Shown: one piece after another, positions 46,144 to 55,523 of the stretch | Position numbering within the stretch: position 1 is the first letter of the stretch | Layout of the letters: each line of letters opens with the position of its first letter | NCBI GenBank assembly: GCA_017470935.1 | Contig: JAFUXG010000051.1 | Span: 1 to 56,489 of the forward strand | Length of the DNA stretch: 56,489 nucleotides | Source of the DNA: Lachnospiraceae bacterium | Lineage (GTDB): Bacteria; Bacillota; Clostridia; Lachnospirales; Lachnospiraceae | Direction: 5' to 3' | Program-made: the position numbers and the translations under genes | The notes under the pieces: generated by a model | The model's database searches: none | What the model was told of the DNA's origin: nothing | Seen by the model: only the letters and a program-made list of their open reading frames with translations

Positions 46144-47001
46144 TTAAGGGAAGGAAAGCAGTCGTTTCAAATTAACGATTCCGGCACCCTGCATATTGTA
46201 GGGAAGATAAGGTACATTATAGGCGGAATCCATCAGATGCTGCTTTACCTGATAGTTGGAGAAATTGGGTCTTGTCTGCAGCAGCAGGGCGCAATAGCCG
46301 CTTATAAAGGGTACAGACATGGAGGTGCCGCTTTTGATGGTATAGCTGTTCCCAGGCTTTAAGCTTAATATGTGATAGCCCGGTGCCACAAGCTCAGGCT
46401 TGGTTATATAAGGTCGCAAGGGTCCGGCAGAGGAGAAATGCCCTCCGTCATAGGAGCCTACAGTTATTACCTCCGGACAGTTTCCGGGGGCTGATATGGA
46501 GCCTTCATGGGGACCGTTATTGCCGGCGGAGCAGCATACGATAATGCCATGCTCCCATAGCCTTCTGATCCATGCATTTAGACGGTTATTTTTATTTCTA
46601 AGCTCCTCACTGTTGCCGCCTATGGAAATGTTGACAATACGGATATTATATACCAGATGGTGCTTAAGTATCCATTTGACAGCGTCTATCAAGAGATCAG
46701 TTTCACTGTTGCCACGGTTGTCAAGCACCTTTAATATTACAAGGTTGCTTTCGGGAGCTATGCCGATCTTTTCTGCCGCAGCAATACCTGTCACATGGGT
46801 GCCATGTGAGTAATCATCATAGGGGATTCTTCTGTTATATACAAAATCCTCAAAGGTCAGTATTCTTCCTGTATTTATTTCTTTATGGGGAGCGAGCCCG
46901 GAATCCATAATAGCAATAGTAACCTCCTTGCCGGTTATGCCCTGCTCATGAAAGGCAGCAGCACCGGAAACTAAGGCGGGAATTTTAGAAGAAGCAGACA
47001 T
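46144..47001 (-). CDS. Subtilisin-like S8 serine protease without signal peptide
   Basis: The product has 285 residues. The catalytic triad is complete: Asp33 in IAIMDSGLAP, His66 in HGTHVTG and Ser near 225 in SGTSMSVPF, with the oxyanion region SAGNNGP. There is no signal peptide, no clear long propeptide and no anchor, as in intracellular subtilisins. It is the only clear minus-strand gene of the window, converging with the helicase gene and divergent from the HD-GYP gene. Its start follows a GAGGTG site on the minus strand. The substrate is unknown. Confidence 0.88.
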   Translation of the reverse strand: MSASSKIPALVSGAAAFHEQGITGKEVTIAIMDSGLAPHKEINTGRILTFEDFVYNRRIPYDDYSHGTHVTGIAAAEKIGIAPESNLVILKVLDNRGNSETDLLIDAVKWILKHHLVYNIRIVNISIGGNSEELRNKNNRLNAWIRRLWEHGIIVCCSAGNNGPHEGSISAPGNCPEVITVGSYDGGHFSSAGPLRPYITKPELVAPGYHILSLKPGNSYTIKSGTSMSVPFISGYCALLLQTRPNFSNYQVKQHLMDSAYNVPYLPYNMQGAGIVNLKRLLSFP

Positions 47002-47097
47002 AGTGGCACCTCAGTAAACAGCAATTTAAAAAAATGATTATATTTATATAATATGTTGAATATAATATTAGGTTACTTTAATTAAAGCATGAATTCA

Positions 47098-47126
47098 TTG
47101 ATTATTATTTGTATTGGTAGTATAAT
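47098..47126 (+). promoter_or_regulatory. Promoter of the HD-GYP operon
   Basis: TTGATT (47098-47103), a 17-base spacer and a perfect TATAAT (47121-47126), about 30 bases before the start codon. Confidence 0.65.
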
Positions 47127-47158
47127 AACATGGAATTTTTATGGATGGAGATTGAATT

Positions 47159-50100
47159 ATGAGTACCCGTAAAGGCTATAAAATAGTATTATTTACTATT
47201 TTCATGATTGCTATTAATTATTGCGGCAAGGCTATAGCACTGCGTTATGGGCTTCCTATATGGATGGATTCCTTTGGAACAGTTCTTGCAGCTTATGTCT
47301 GTGATCCTTTTTGCGGCGCAGTTGTGGGTTTTACGTCTAATATTATATATGGCTTTAGAGCACCAATGACTATGGTGTATGGAATCACAAGCATTGCCAT
47401 TGGTGCTTCTGTGGGAATTGCTGCCAGGAAGGGCTTGTTCGAAACCCTTTTTGGTACACTGACAGCCAGTGTAATTGTTACCTTGTTTTCTGTTCTCATT
47501 TCAACCCCTATCAACCTGCTGACAAATAATGGTATGGTGGGCAATATGTGGGGAAATGGAGTAGTGTCCTATCTTCTTGAAAATGAAGTCAACTCTGTCA
47601 TGGCTACTGCAATTGGAGAATTCTATGTGGATTTTCTTGATAAGGTGATAACCATGCTTATGCTCTTTATTACCATCAAGCTTGTTCGCATCAGAAGAAA
47701 AAGAAAGGCAGCAGAAGCTGCCGCTATGCTTGTAATTATTTTGTCTGCTGTTTTATTAAGCGGTGCCAGAGCTTTTGCATTTTCAGTGGATATTAATAAT
47801 AATAACATCCAGACTGTGTATAACAGTGACAACGGTCTTCCCTGTGGCGAGGCCAATGATGTTGTGCAGACTAATGACGGCATTATATGGGTGGGCACCT
47901 ATGCGGGGTTATACCGATATAACGGCAGCGAATTTAAATGGATGAGCGGCTATGATTCAGTAAGAAATGTTAACTGCCTTTATCTTGATGAAGAGGGCAG
48001 GCTTTGGATAGGTACCAATGATAATGGACTTGCAATTGCGATCAATGAGAATGTAACAAACATAATTGACGAGGAGAATGGACTTCCGGCCAATTCTGTG
48101 CGATGTATTACCCAGTCGGCGGACGGCAGCTACTACATAGGCACTACTACAAGTATGCAGATAATGACGCTTTCTGGAGGTCTTGATCTTGTTAAGGAGC
48201 TTCCGGAGATCGTATATGCGCATAGTATTACGGCTGATGATACTGGTAATGTTGTCACTGTTACTAATGATGGTGATCTTTTTCTTGTGAATGGAGAGGA
48301 GATTCTTGATTCCATAAAACTTGAGGCTGAGCAGGAGATATTTTCATGTGCTGCCTTTGATGATGATGGAATACTATATGTGGGAACTTCCTCTGACAAT
48401 ATATATTATTACAATATTTCATCAGGGAAATTTGTTAAGAAGGGAGCCGGTAAGTGTACAGGGCTTAATAATATTAACAGGATTTATTTTGTGGAGAACG
48501 GTACCATGTATGTCTGTTCAGATAATGGTGTGGGATATATGGATTCCTTTAAAAAATTTAACCGTATCAATACAGGAAGCTTCAACAATTCTATTGACAA
48601 TATGACGGTGGATTATCAGAACAATCTCTGGTTTTCATCCTCAAGGCTGGGTCTTCTCAAATTATCAGGATCACCCTTTGCCGACATTTATCTTTCAGCA
48701 GGAATGGAGAATGCGGTGGTGAATTCAGTCACGGAGTGGCAGGGAAAGCTTTATGTTGGTACAGATAATGGGCTTGATGCTGTTGATATCAATGGGAATA
48801 CTGAGATAGAAAACGAGCTTACTGAGGAGCTTTCTGATGTGAGAATAAGATGTCTTACGGTGGATTCATCAGATGACCTGTGGATAAGTACTTACGGCAG
48901 AGGGCTGTTGCAGGTATCAGAGTCTTTCGATATCATTGCCCATGACAGTACAGATGAACAGTTCGGAGACTGGGCGAGAGTTGCCATCGAATTATCTGAC
49001 GGAACAATTGCGGCAGCCTGTGATACAGGAATTGGCTTTTTTGCTAATGATAAGCTTAAGAATATTATACATTATGAGGATGGATTAAGTAAGGCTATGA
49101 TCCTCTGTCTTGTGGAAATGTCGGATGGCAGGCTTTTGTGCGGTACTGACGGAGACGGAATAGCTGTTGTCAGGGACGGTGAGGTGACAGCTAAATATAC
49201 AAGAGCAGAGGGCTTGAGCTCGGATGTAATACTTAGAATTGTTGAAGATCCGGTGGAAAAGGGGACATATATAGTTACCAGTAACGGTCTGTGTTATATG
49301 GATAAGGATGATAATATAAGACTTCTTGATACATTTCCTTACTTTAATAATTATGATGTATGGCCGGGGACTGACAGCAATTTGTTTGTTCTCAGCAGTG
49401 CAGGTATATATGTAATCAACAGGAATGAGCTTTTGGGCGGTGATAAAGAGCCTGAGTATGAGCTTCTTGATTCAAAGAGAGGTCTTAAGGCAGCCCTTAC
49501 CGCCAATTCATGGGATTATATTGATGAGGAGGGAAATCTGTACCTTTCATGCGACAATGGAGTATACAGGGTCAATGTTAATGATTACGGAATGACAAGA
49601 CGGTCATACCGTATGATGATCTCATCCATCAATCTTGATAACGAGCCCCATGAATTAGAACGGGGAGAGACCTTTAAGATCAAAAGAGGTGTATCCAGGG
49701 TTGAGATATACCCTGAGGTTATCAACTATACGGCTGATGACCCGGCTGTTTTGTATTATCTTGAGGGCTTTGATGCAGAGCCTGATATTGTTATGCAAAG
49801 TGAGCTTTCAAGCATAGTATATACCAATATACCTCCTGGAACATATAAGTTTCATTTGAGTGTCTTAGATAACGACAACGTGAATACCCTTGAGGAAAGT
49901 GTATATATATTTGAGAAGGAAAGTGAGATATACGATACAAGGGGGTTTCGTATATATATGCTTGTGGTCGCCATGTTAGCGGTTGCCTGGCTTACATGGT
50001 TCATTGCAAGGACCCAGATTCAGACAACTATCAATTTTCAGAAAAAGGAGCTGGAATTCGCAAGAAAACAGCTCAGGATGGGGAATGAGACAATTCTTGC

Positions 50101-50728
50101 AATTGCCAAGACTGTGGATGCAAAGGATGAGAATACAAGCCAGCACTCCCAGCGTGTATCTGAATACAGTGTTATGATAGCAAGAGAGTTAGGCTTTACC
50201 GAGGATGAATGTGAGAATCTCAGAAAGGCAGCTCTTTTACATGATATTGGAAAGATCGGAATTCCTGACAGGGTGCTTAACAAACCCGGAAGACTGGACG
50301 AGAAGGAATATGCCATAATGAAATCCCATGTTACAAGAGGTGCGGAGATACTTAAGGATTTCACCCTGGTGGATCACGCCATAGATGGAACCTTGTATCA
50401 TCATGAAAGATATGATGGAACGGGATATCCTCAGGGGCTTTCAGGAGAGGACATACCATTGTACGGCAGGATAATCGGTGTTGCCGACGCCTTTGATGCC
50501 ATGACAGCAAACCGTGTATACCGTAAGCAGCTTGATTTTGATTATGTAATAAATGAGCTTAAGAAGGGTAAGGGTACCCAGTTTGATCCGCAGATGGTAG
50601 ATATAATGCTTAAGCTTATAGAGGATGGCAGCATAGATGTGGACGCTCTTTATAACAAGAAGGATATTGTTAAGAATATACTTAAGGGTGATGTATCAGA
50701 AAAGGGCAAGGAGGATAATGGCAAATGA
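47159..50728 (+). CDS. ECF S-component-like / beta-propeller / HD-GYP signalling fusion
   Basis: The product has 1189 residues. Residues about 8-180 form five or six membrane helices with ECF S-component character (GLPIWMDSFGTVLAAYVCDP, GAVVGFTSNIIYGF). After another hydrophobic segment (about 190-208) comes a two-component-regulator-type propeller (about 215-800; repeats such as DGIIWVGTYAGLYRYNG and GRLWIGTNDNGLA). A Y_Y_Y-like beta domain (about 830-910) and a membrane helix (about 930-950) follow. The HD-GYP domain covers about 980-1165: LLHDIGKIGIPD and HHERYDGTGYPQG, both motifs complete, predicting c-di-GMP hydrolysis in the cytoplasm. No kinase or receiver is present. It overlaps the next gene by 4 bp. 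The S-component assignment is from pattern and needs a profile search. Confidence 0.8.
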   Translation: MSTRKGYKIVLFTIFMIAINYCGKAIALRYGLPIWMDSFGTVLAAYVCDPFCGAVVGFTSNIIYGFRAPMTMVYGITSIAIGASVGIAARKGLFETLFGTLTASVIVTLFSVLISTPINLLTNNGMVGNMWGNGVVSYLLENEVNSVMATAIGEFYVDFLDKVITMLMLFITIKLVRIRRKRKAAEAAAMLVIILSAVLLSGARAFAFSVDINNNNIQTVYNSDNGLPCGEANDVVQTNDGIIWVGTYAGLYRYNGSEFKWMSGYDSVRNVNCLYLDEEGRLWIGTNDNGLAIAINENVTNIIDEENGLPANSVRCITQSADGSYYIGTTTSMQIMTLSGGLDLVKELPEIVYAHSITADDTGNVVTVTNDGDLFLVNGEEILDSIKLEAEQEIFSCAAFDDDGILYVGTSSDNIYYYNISSGKFVKKGAGKCTGLNNINRIYFVENGTMYVCSDNGVGYMDSFKKFNRINTGSFNNSIDNMTVDYQNNLWFSSSRLGLLKLSGSPFADIYLSAGMENAVVNSVTEWQGKLYVGTDNGLDAVDINGNTEIENELTEELSDVRIRCLTVDSSDDLWISTYGRGLLQVSESFDIIAHDSTDEQFGDWARVAIELSDGTIAAACDTGIGFFANDKLKNIIHYEDGLSKAMILCLVEMSDGRLLCGTDGDGIAVVRDGEVTAKYTRAEGLSSDVILRIVEDPVEKGTYIVTSNGLCYMDKDDNIRLLDTFPYFNNYDVWPGTDSNLFVLSSAGIYVINRNELLGGDKEPEYELLDSKRGLKAALTANSWDYIDEEGNLYLSCDNGVYRVNVNDYGMTRRSYRMMISSINLDNEPHELERGETFKIKRGVSRVEIYPEVINYTADDPAVLYYLEGFDAEPDIVMQSELSSIVYTNIPPGTYKFHLSVLDNDNVNTLEESVYIFEKESEIYDTRGFRIYMLVVAMLAVAWLTWFIARTQIQTTINFQKKELEFARKQLRMGNETILAIAKTVDAKDENTSQHSQRVSEYSVMIARELGFTEDECENLRKAALLHDIGKIGIPDRVLNKPGRLDEKEYAIMKSHVTRGAEILKDFTLVDHAIDGTLYHHERYDGTGYPQGLSGEDIPLYGRIIGVADAFDAMTANRVYRKQLDFDYVINELKKGKGTQFDPQMVDIMLKLIEDGSIDVDALYNKKDIVKNILKGDVSEKGKEDNGK

Positions 50729-51927
50729 AGAGAGTGAGATTATTGACCGTTGTTACCGCCCTTGCAGTAATAGGTATTTTCGCAGTTGTAAGTCTGTTTG
50801 GTGTGGAGGATGATGAAAAAAGCAGGACGATCAAGGTGGGCTTTGTGTATGATGGTGATGAGAGCGCGCCATATACTTATAATTTCATAAAGGCCCAGAA
50901 GGCCATTGATGATCATGATTTTGGCGGAATGGTCACTGCTATTGCCAAATCCAATATACCTGAAGAGAAGGTTGAGGAGGCAATTAAGGAGCTTATTGAT
51001 GAGGGCTGTGATCTCATATTTACTACAAGCTATGGATATCAGGTTTCTGCAAAGGATATAGCTAAGGAATATCCTGACATTCAGTTCTGTCAGGCCACAG
51101 GCGATAATGCATTAGATGATCCCCTTCCAAATTATCATACATTTATGGGAGAGATATATCAGGGGCGTTATATTACCGGGATAGTTGCAGGAATGAAGCT
51201 TAGGGAAATGATAGATAACGGCGTTATAACAAGCAGCCAGGCTAAGCTTGGATATGTTGGGGCATTTCCATATGCAGAGGTAATATCGGGCTATACTGCA
51301 TTTATACTGGGAGTGAGAAGCATAGTTCCTGAAGCGGTCATGGAGGTCAGATATACTGATACATGGACCAGCTACACACTGGAGAAGAAATGTGCCCAAG
51401 AGCTGATCGATGACGGGTGTGTCATAATATCACAGCACTCTGATACCATTGGACCTGCTGCCGCATGTGAGGCTGCTGCAGACCAGGGAAAAACAGTGTA
51501 CCATGTGGGCTATAATCAGAGCATGATAGATGTGGCACCTACCACCACATTAGTGAGCTCCAGGATCGACTGGTCACAGTATATATTTGAGGCGGTAGGT
51601 GCGGTTCTTTTAGAAGATAAGATCGAGGATCATGTATCGGGGAATATTCACGGGAATGACGTTGGAGCCGGCTTTGAGCAGGACTGGGTGCAGGTGCTGG
51701 AGATCAACAATCTTATAGCTGCAGATGGCACGGAGGATGCGGTGAACAAAGCTATAGAAAAATTTAAGAAGAACCAGCTTAAGGTTTTTGTGGGGGATTA
51801 TGTTGGTGTTGATCCGAAAAATCCAAATGATACTATTGACCTGAATAATGGCTATGATGAAAATAAGGAGCTTTCCGCACCTTCATTTCATTATATTTTG
51901 AAGGATGTTATTGAGGTAGTGGAATAA
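50725..51927 (+). CDS. BMP/PnrA-like substrate-binding protein
   Basis: The product has 400 residues. One hydrophobic N-terminal helix (LLTVVTALAVIGIFAVVSLF) has no lipobox cysteine, so it is probably membrane-tethered rather than a lipoprotein. The rest matches BMP-family binding proteins: IKVGFVYDGDESAPYTYNF, LIDEGCDLIFTTSYGYQ, KLGYVGAFPYAEVISGYTAF and VYHVGYNQSM. Known relatives bind nucleosides for ABC uptake, but no ABC genes are here. The ATGA overlap with the HD-GYP gene suggests coupled translation and a shared job, perhaps as the ligand sensor. Confidence 0.8.
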   Translation: MKRVRLLTVVTALAVIGIFAVVSLFGVEDDEKSRTIKVGFVYDGDESAPYTYNFIKAQKAIDDHDFGGMVTAIAKSNIPEEKVEEAIKELIDEGCDLIFTTSYGYQVSAKDIAKEYPDIQFCQATGDNALDDPLPNYHTFMGEIYQGRYITGIVAGMKLREMIDNGVITSSQAKLGYVGAFPYAEVISGYTAFILGVRSIVPEAVMEVRYTDTWTSYTLEKKCAQELIDDGCVIISQHSDTIGPAAACEAAADQGKTVYHVGYNQSMIDVAPTTTLVSSRIDWSQYIFEAVGAVLLEDKIEDHVSGNIHGNDVGAGFEQDWVQVLEINNLIAADGTEDAVNKAIEKFKKNQLKVFVGDYVGVDPKNPNDTIDLNNGYDENKELSAPSFHYILKDVIEVVE

Positions 51928-51941
51928 AAGGAGCGTATACT

Positions 51942-52163
51942 ATGATTAAAAGAAGTGTGAAATTAGAGATAGAAGGTCTTATGAATGAAATGAAGATGAA
52001 TCTTGAGAACAATTACAAGGATCTGGCACATGATGCCCTTAAGAAGCTTCATGCCACACTGGATGAGTACCTGAAAAATGGTACCTTAAAGGAGAAGGAT
52101 TACAGGAAATATAAGAGTGTGGCGGATGAATATACCACAAGGCTTGCGAATTATCATCATTAA
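51942..52163 (+). CDS. Small helical protein of unknown function
   Basis: The product has 73 residues, rich in Lys, Glu and Leu and all-helical by pattern, without a signal or membrane helix. It lies 14 bp behind the BMP gene with AAAGGAG before its start, so it is probably in the same operon. Not recognised. Confidence 0.6.
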   Translation: MIKRSVKLEIEGLMNEMKMNLENNYKDLAHDALKKLHATLDEYLKNGTLKEKDYRKYKSVADEYTTRLANYHH

Positions 52164-52178
52164 AAAGTATGGAGGAGT

Positions 52179-52946
52179 ATGAGAAATATGGAAATGCCTG
52201 CAATGGTCTGTAATATTGTAATAAGCTTTATAATTCCGTTTATTATATGGCTTATTCTTGTAGTTAGGAATAAGGATGAACGAAAGGGAATGGTAATGCT
52301 ATTCATACTTGGAGCCTTGTTCTATGCCGGTATGCAGTGGGGAATAAAGCAGCATGGGCTGGCGTATCTGTTCAATCATACGGATTTTCAAAGCTTTATG
52401 GAGGATCATTATATACCATATCTGTTAGTCGTGGCGTTAGCCGGAGCAATTCTTGCAGTAATACCGGAATGGATAACGATCCAGCTTGTTTTCAGGCGTA
52501 AGGTTACATTTAAACAGGCAATTGCCCTTGGACTAGGTTATACTATTTCGGAGACAGGCTTTCTTATTGTGTATCCGGGCGTAATGACATTCATTATGTA
52601 TTTCAAGGAGAAAGAGACAGAGTTTACTACCTCTGCAGGAGAACTGTTTTTGTCAGGATATGAGAGGATTCTGCTCACAGTGATCGGAACAGGTCTTATT
52701 GTTGTTCTGGCATATTTTATCGAGCAGAAAATGGTTATCCGTGGAGTTATAATTAAGGTAATAAGCCAGATGCTGATAGCATTTTTACCCGGATTCTTTA
52801 TTGCATTTTCCACAAAGAATTATCTTGAGGTCTTTGACCGTTCCATAACGCTTGGTATGGTGTATGTTGTGCTGACAGCAGCATGTCTTTGTGCCATTGC
52901 GGTAATGAACAGTCTTAAATGGAAGATGTATGAGAACTCCAAATAA
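52179..52946 (+). CDS. Multi-pass membrane protein, possibly YhfC-type
   Basis: The product has 255 residues and about seven membrane helices. The GLGYTISETGFLIVYPG segment with a Glu inside a helix, the length and the topology resemble YhfC-family putative intramembrane proteases. The match is from pattern and is weak. GGAGGAG lies directly before ATG 52179; ATG 52188 is an alternative start. It is likely the last gene of the HD-GYP operon. Confidence 0.5.
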   Translation: MRNMEMPAMVCNIVISFIIPFIIWLILVVRNKDERKGMVMLFILGALFYAGMQWGIKQHGLAYLFNHTDFQSFMEDHYIPYLLVVALAGAILAVIPEWITIQLVFRRKVTFKQAIALGLGYTISETGFLIVYPGVMTFIMYFKEKETEFTTSAGELFLSGYERILLTVIGTGLIVVLAYFIEQKMVIRGVIIKVISQMLIAFLPGFFIAFSTKNYLEVFDRSITLGMVYVVLTAACLCAIAVMNSLKWKMYENSK

Positions 52947-52999
52947 TATTCAATAAAATCAGATTATGGAAGAGAAAGTAATGAAATGGGGTATAATAT

Positions 53000-53776
53000 A
53001 TGACTGATCAGGAAGCAAGAAAAGAGCTTGAAAGAATTGTGAAAGAAGAATACCCGCTTATTGCATCAGAATATATCGATCAGGAAGTAATGCTATTGGC
53101 AGCAAAAAAGATCAATTATGAGGTTACGGAATGGCGGGGAGTTAATTTTCCTTACAGACGTTTAAATGAAGATTTCATGGAATTCATTAAGCTGCAGTTT
53201 CTGACTACTAGTAATTACGATATATTTGATAAGATTGGAGAAGAGAAAGTAATTGATTTTTTGAATAAATACTATTATTGGGAATTATTTGAAAGGGATA
53301 AGCTTTATAAGGAACTGTCTAAAAATAAATTTGACCTGACAGAAGCTGATGAAAAAGATTTTGAACAGTTCAAAGAACAAAAGCCGGTTCCGTGCAAGGA
53401 GACTTTGGATATTGAGGGATATCTTCATATGTTAAGGATTGCCTATGATGCTGCCCCTAAGCTTGTATATCCTGATTTTGCATCAGATTTATATGTTGTA
53501 GCTCATGCAAAATTTGATTCTTGCAGGTTATATGAAAAGAATATACATGAGAAAATGGAAGTTGGAGATAATTGTCCAATGTTTATGCACTATCACCCGG
53601 AGGAGATGGGCTTTGGAGGCCCATTAGTTAGATTTGAATGGGAAGATGATGGCTGGATAATGTATTTTACCGGAAAAAACAATAGAAATGGCAGTAAGGA
53701 AGTGAATAAGGACATTCATCGTTTCCTTGCTATGAGAAGAGCAGGTTATCCGGTTATATATAGACAAAAGAGTTAA
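53000..53776 (+). CDS. Unrecognised soluble protein
   Basis: The product has 258 residues: an acidic helical N-terminal half and a C-terminal half with a conserved-looking FMHYHPEEMGFGGPLVRFEW segment and IHRFLAMRRAGYP near the end. There is no signal, membrane helix or motif I can name. The upstream ribosome binding site is weak (AATGGGG). Confidence 0.6.
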   Translation: MTDQEARKELERIVKEEYPLIASEYIDQEVMLLAAKKINYEVTEWRGVNFPYRRLNEDFMEFIKLQFLTTSNYDIFDKIGEEKVIDFLNKYYYWELFERDKLYKELSKNKFDLTEADEKDFEQFKEQKPVPCKETLDIEGYLHMLRIAYDAAPKLVYPDFASDLYVVAHAKFDSCRLYEKNIHEKMEVGDNCPMFMHYHPEEMGFGGPLVRFEWEDDGWIMYFTGKNNRNGSKEVNKDIHRFLAMRRAGYPVIYRQKS

Positions 53777-53837
53777 CAACAAATAGATCTATTTTCCAAG
53801 CTGGTGATTTAATATGATGATATGAGGAGTATGTTTT

Positions 53838-54077
53838 ATGGCGAGTGAATATAGAAGAATGACTTATAGTGAAATGAAACGTGAGTATCCGGATTCATGG
53901 ATTGCCTTGACGAACTTTGAAGATCATGATTATGAAATTTGTGGTGATGTAGTTTATGTATGTAAAACAATTAAGGAGCGTAGTAACTATTCTGAAAAGC
54001 TGATAAATGATAATATCAGATTTAATTGGATATATACTAATGCTGATGAAGGGATAGGTTTGCTATGGGGAGTGTAA
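53838..54077 (+). CDS. Small unrecognised protein (first of an overlapping pair)
   Basis: The product has 79 residues (REYPDSWIALTNFEDHDYE-like opening, then GDVVYVCKTIKERSNY). It recalls small DUF5678-like proteins with a W-hydrophobic start and a G-x-V strand. TGAGGAG precedes the start. It overlaps the next ORF by 13 bp in another frame, which suggests translational coupling. Confidence 0.5.
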   Translation: MASEYRRMTYSEMKREYPDSWIALTNFEDHDYEICGDVVYVCKTIKERSNYSEKLINDNIRFNWIYTNADEGIGLLWGV

Positions 54078-54340
54078 CAGGTCTTACTAAACAGCAGGAA
54101 GCAGATTTTACTTGGTTTCTGGAAAACAGAAAATTTCTGTTTGAAAAGTATGGATACTCATTTATTGTAATTGAAAATAAAATTGTGATTAAAGTATATG
54201 AAGGCTTTGATGATGCTGTTGAACTCAAAGCCTTAGATGAGATGTATAAGATAAAAGAAGCGGGTACTTATATTGTACAGGGGCTTACGGAGGATGAAAA
54301 CTATTATGGTGCAGTAAGGTGTGCAAACTATTTTATTTAG
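54065..54340 (+). CDS. Small unrecognised protein (second of an overlapping pair)
   Basis: The product has 91 residues. A segment FEKYGYSFIVIENKIVIKVY followed by DDAVELKAL resembles the same small-protein type as its neighbour (strand, Gly/Asn turn, strand, helix). The start codon lies within the end of the preceding gene. Such pairs occur in some two-part small systems, but I cannot assign a function. Confidence 0.5.
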   Translation: MGSVTGLTKQQEADFTWFLENRKFLFEKYGYSFIVIENKIVIKVYEGFDDAVELKALDEMYKIKEAGTYIVQGLTEDENYYGAVRCANYFI

Positions 54341-54421
54341 TCATGTTCACAGATTGTTCGTAAAAAAGAACTTGCTTATCTTGTAAATAAATGGTACATT
54401 ACAGTCGAGCGGTATTCATAT

Positions 54422-54580
54422 TGCAGTGAGCACTATGTTTCAACTTCGGTCATAGACCTGGTTTCAATAAGTGCTCGTTGCATGCGTGAGACCAACAGCT
54501 CAGCTTCGTACTTGCTTCGCTGGGTTTCACTGGAGAAACTGCATCGATGATAAGTGTTGTCACTTACCTTTAACACTACG
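54422..54580. repeat. Cluster of inverted repeats before the pantothenate genes
   Basis: In the 291-bp gap 54341-54631 there is no ORF of note, but three inverted repeats follow one another. These are TGCAGTGAGCACT with AGTGCTCGTTGCA (54422-54482, 11 of 13 pair), GTGAGACC..CAGC with GCTGGGTTTCAC (54486-54530), and TAAGTG with CACTTA near 54551-54566. GTTTCAA also occurs twice inside the first loop. It could be a REP-like intergenic repeat or a structured leader. Confidence 0.5.
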
Positions 54581-54631
54581 AATTTCTATGATGCGCATTA
54601 GTGCAATCGTTCTGTAAAGTGAGGTGATGGC

Positions 54632-55519
54632 ATGGAGAAATCTATATTTAGCAGAGTAGGTTTTATAGGTGCCGGTAAGGCGGGCTGCAGCTTGGGAAAA
54701 TATTTTTCAAAGAAAAGCAGCCAGGGCATTGGAAATGATAATGTCACTGTTACCGGATATTACAGTTTAATTGAGGAAGAAGCCAGATGGGCGGCGGCAT
54801 TTACGGAAACGGAGATGTATAACACTCCGAATGAAGTGGTTTATGCAAATGATTCCATCATAATATCGACTCCTGACGGAGCGGTAAATGATGTATGGAA
54901 CAGCCTTGACAAAGAATTAATTAAGGACAGGATCATCTGTCATTTGAGTGGCTCCTTATCATCTGATGTATTTTCAGGAATCGAGAATTACGGGGGTTAT
55001 CCCATATCGATCCATCCATTGTTCGCGTTCAGCGACAAAGAATCCGCATACAGAGAACTTAATAATGTTTGCTTTACCTTAGAGGGACACACTTACGCTG
55101 TTTCCAAATGGAAAAAATGGCTTGAAGCCATGGGAAATGAAACGGTGGAAATATCTAAGGAGCTAAAGCCCAAGTATCATGCAGCCGCGAGTGTGCTTTC
55201 AAATCATGTGATCGCAGTTCTTGATACAGGTTACAAGCTGCTTACGGAATGCGGCTTTACGGATGAGCAGACAAGAAGATTTACGGCAACGCTTGTTCGT
55301 GACAATGTGGAGCATGTGACCTCTTACGGTACAGTCAATGCTCTTACGGGTCCTATTGAGAGAAATGATACGGGTACGGTATTGAAGCATTTGGATGTTC
55401 TTGATGATGAAGAAAGGCAGCTATATAAAATGTGTGGAAGGCGTCTTCTTGAAATAGCAAATAAGAAGAATCCTGATAGAGATTATAACGAGTTATCGGA
55501 TATTTTGAAAGGAGGCTGA
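54632..55519 (+). CDS. Rossmann-fold DUF2520 protein, likely ketopantoate reductase-type
   Basis: The product has 295 residues. An NAD(P)-binding fold opens the protein ([20 protein letters not shown]), followed by [11 protein letters not shown] and a middle stretch [20 protein letters not shown]. The C-terminal helical half ([20 protein letters not shown]) is that of DUF2520. Such proteins sit beside panB in many Clostridia, and a role as the ketopantoate reductase step has been proposed from context. It starts behind GTGAGGTG and ends 4 bp before panB. Confidence 0.75.
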   Translation: MEKSIFSRVGFIGAGKAGCSLGKYFSKKSSQGIGNDNVTVTGYYSLIEEEARWAAAFTETEMYNTPNEVVYANDSIIISTPDGAVNDVWNSLDKELIKDRIICHLSGSLSSDVFSGIENYGGYPISIHPLFAFSDKESAYRELNNVCFTLEGHTYAVSKWKKWLEAMGNETVEISKELKPKYHAAASVLSNHVIAVLDTGYKLLTECGFTDEQTRRFTATLVRDNVEHVTSYGTVNALTGPIERNDTGTVLKHLDVLDDEERQLYKMCGRRLLEIANKKNPDRDYNELSDILKGG

Positions 55520-55523
55520 TCTT

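Noticed and set aside
54341-54631. tRNA gene or T-box leader in the palindrome-rich gap
   Set aside because: No acceptor stem and T-arm arrangement and no T-box core sequence could be found.
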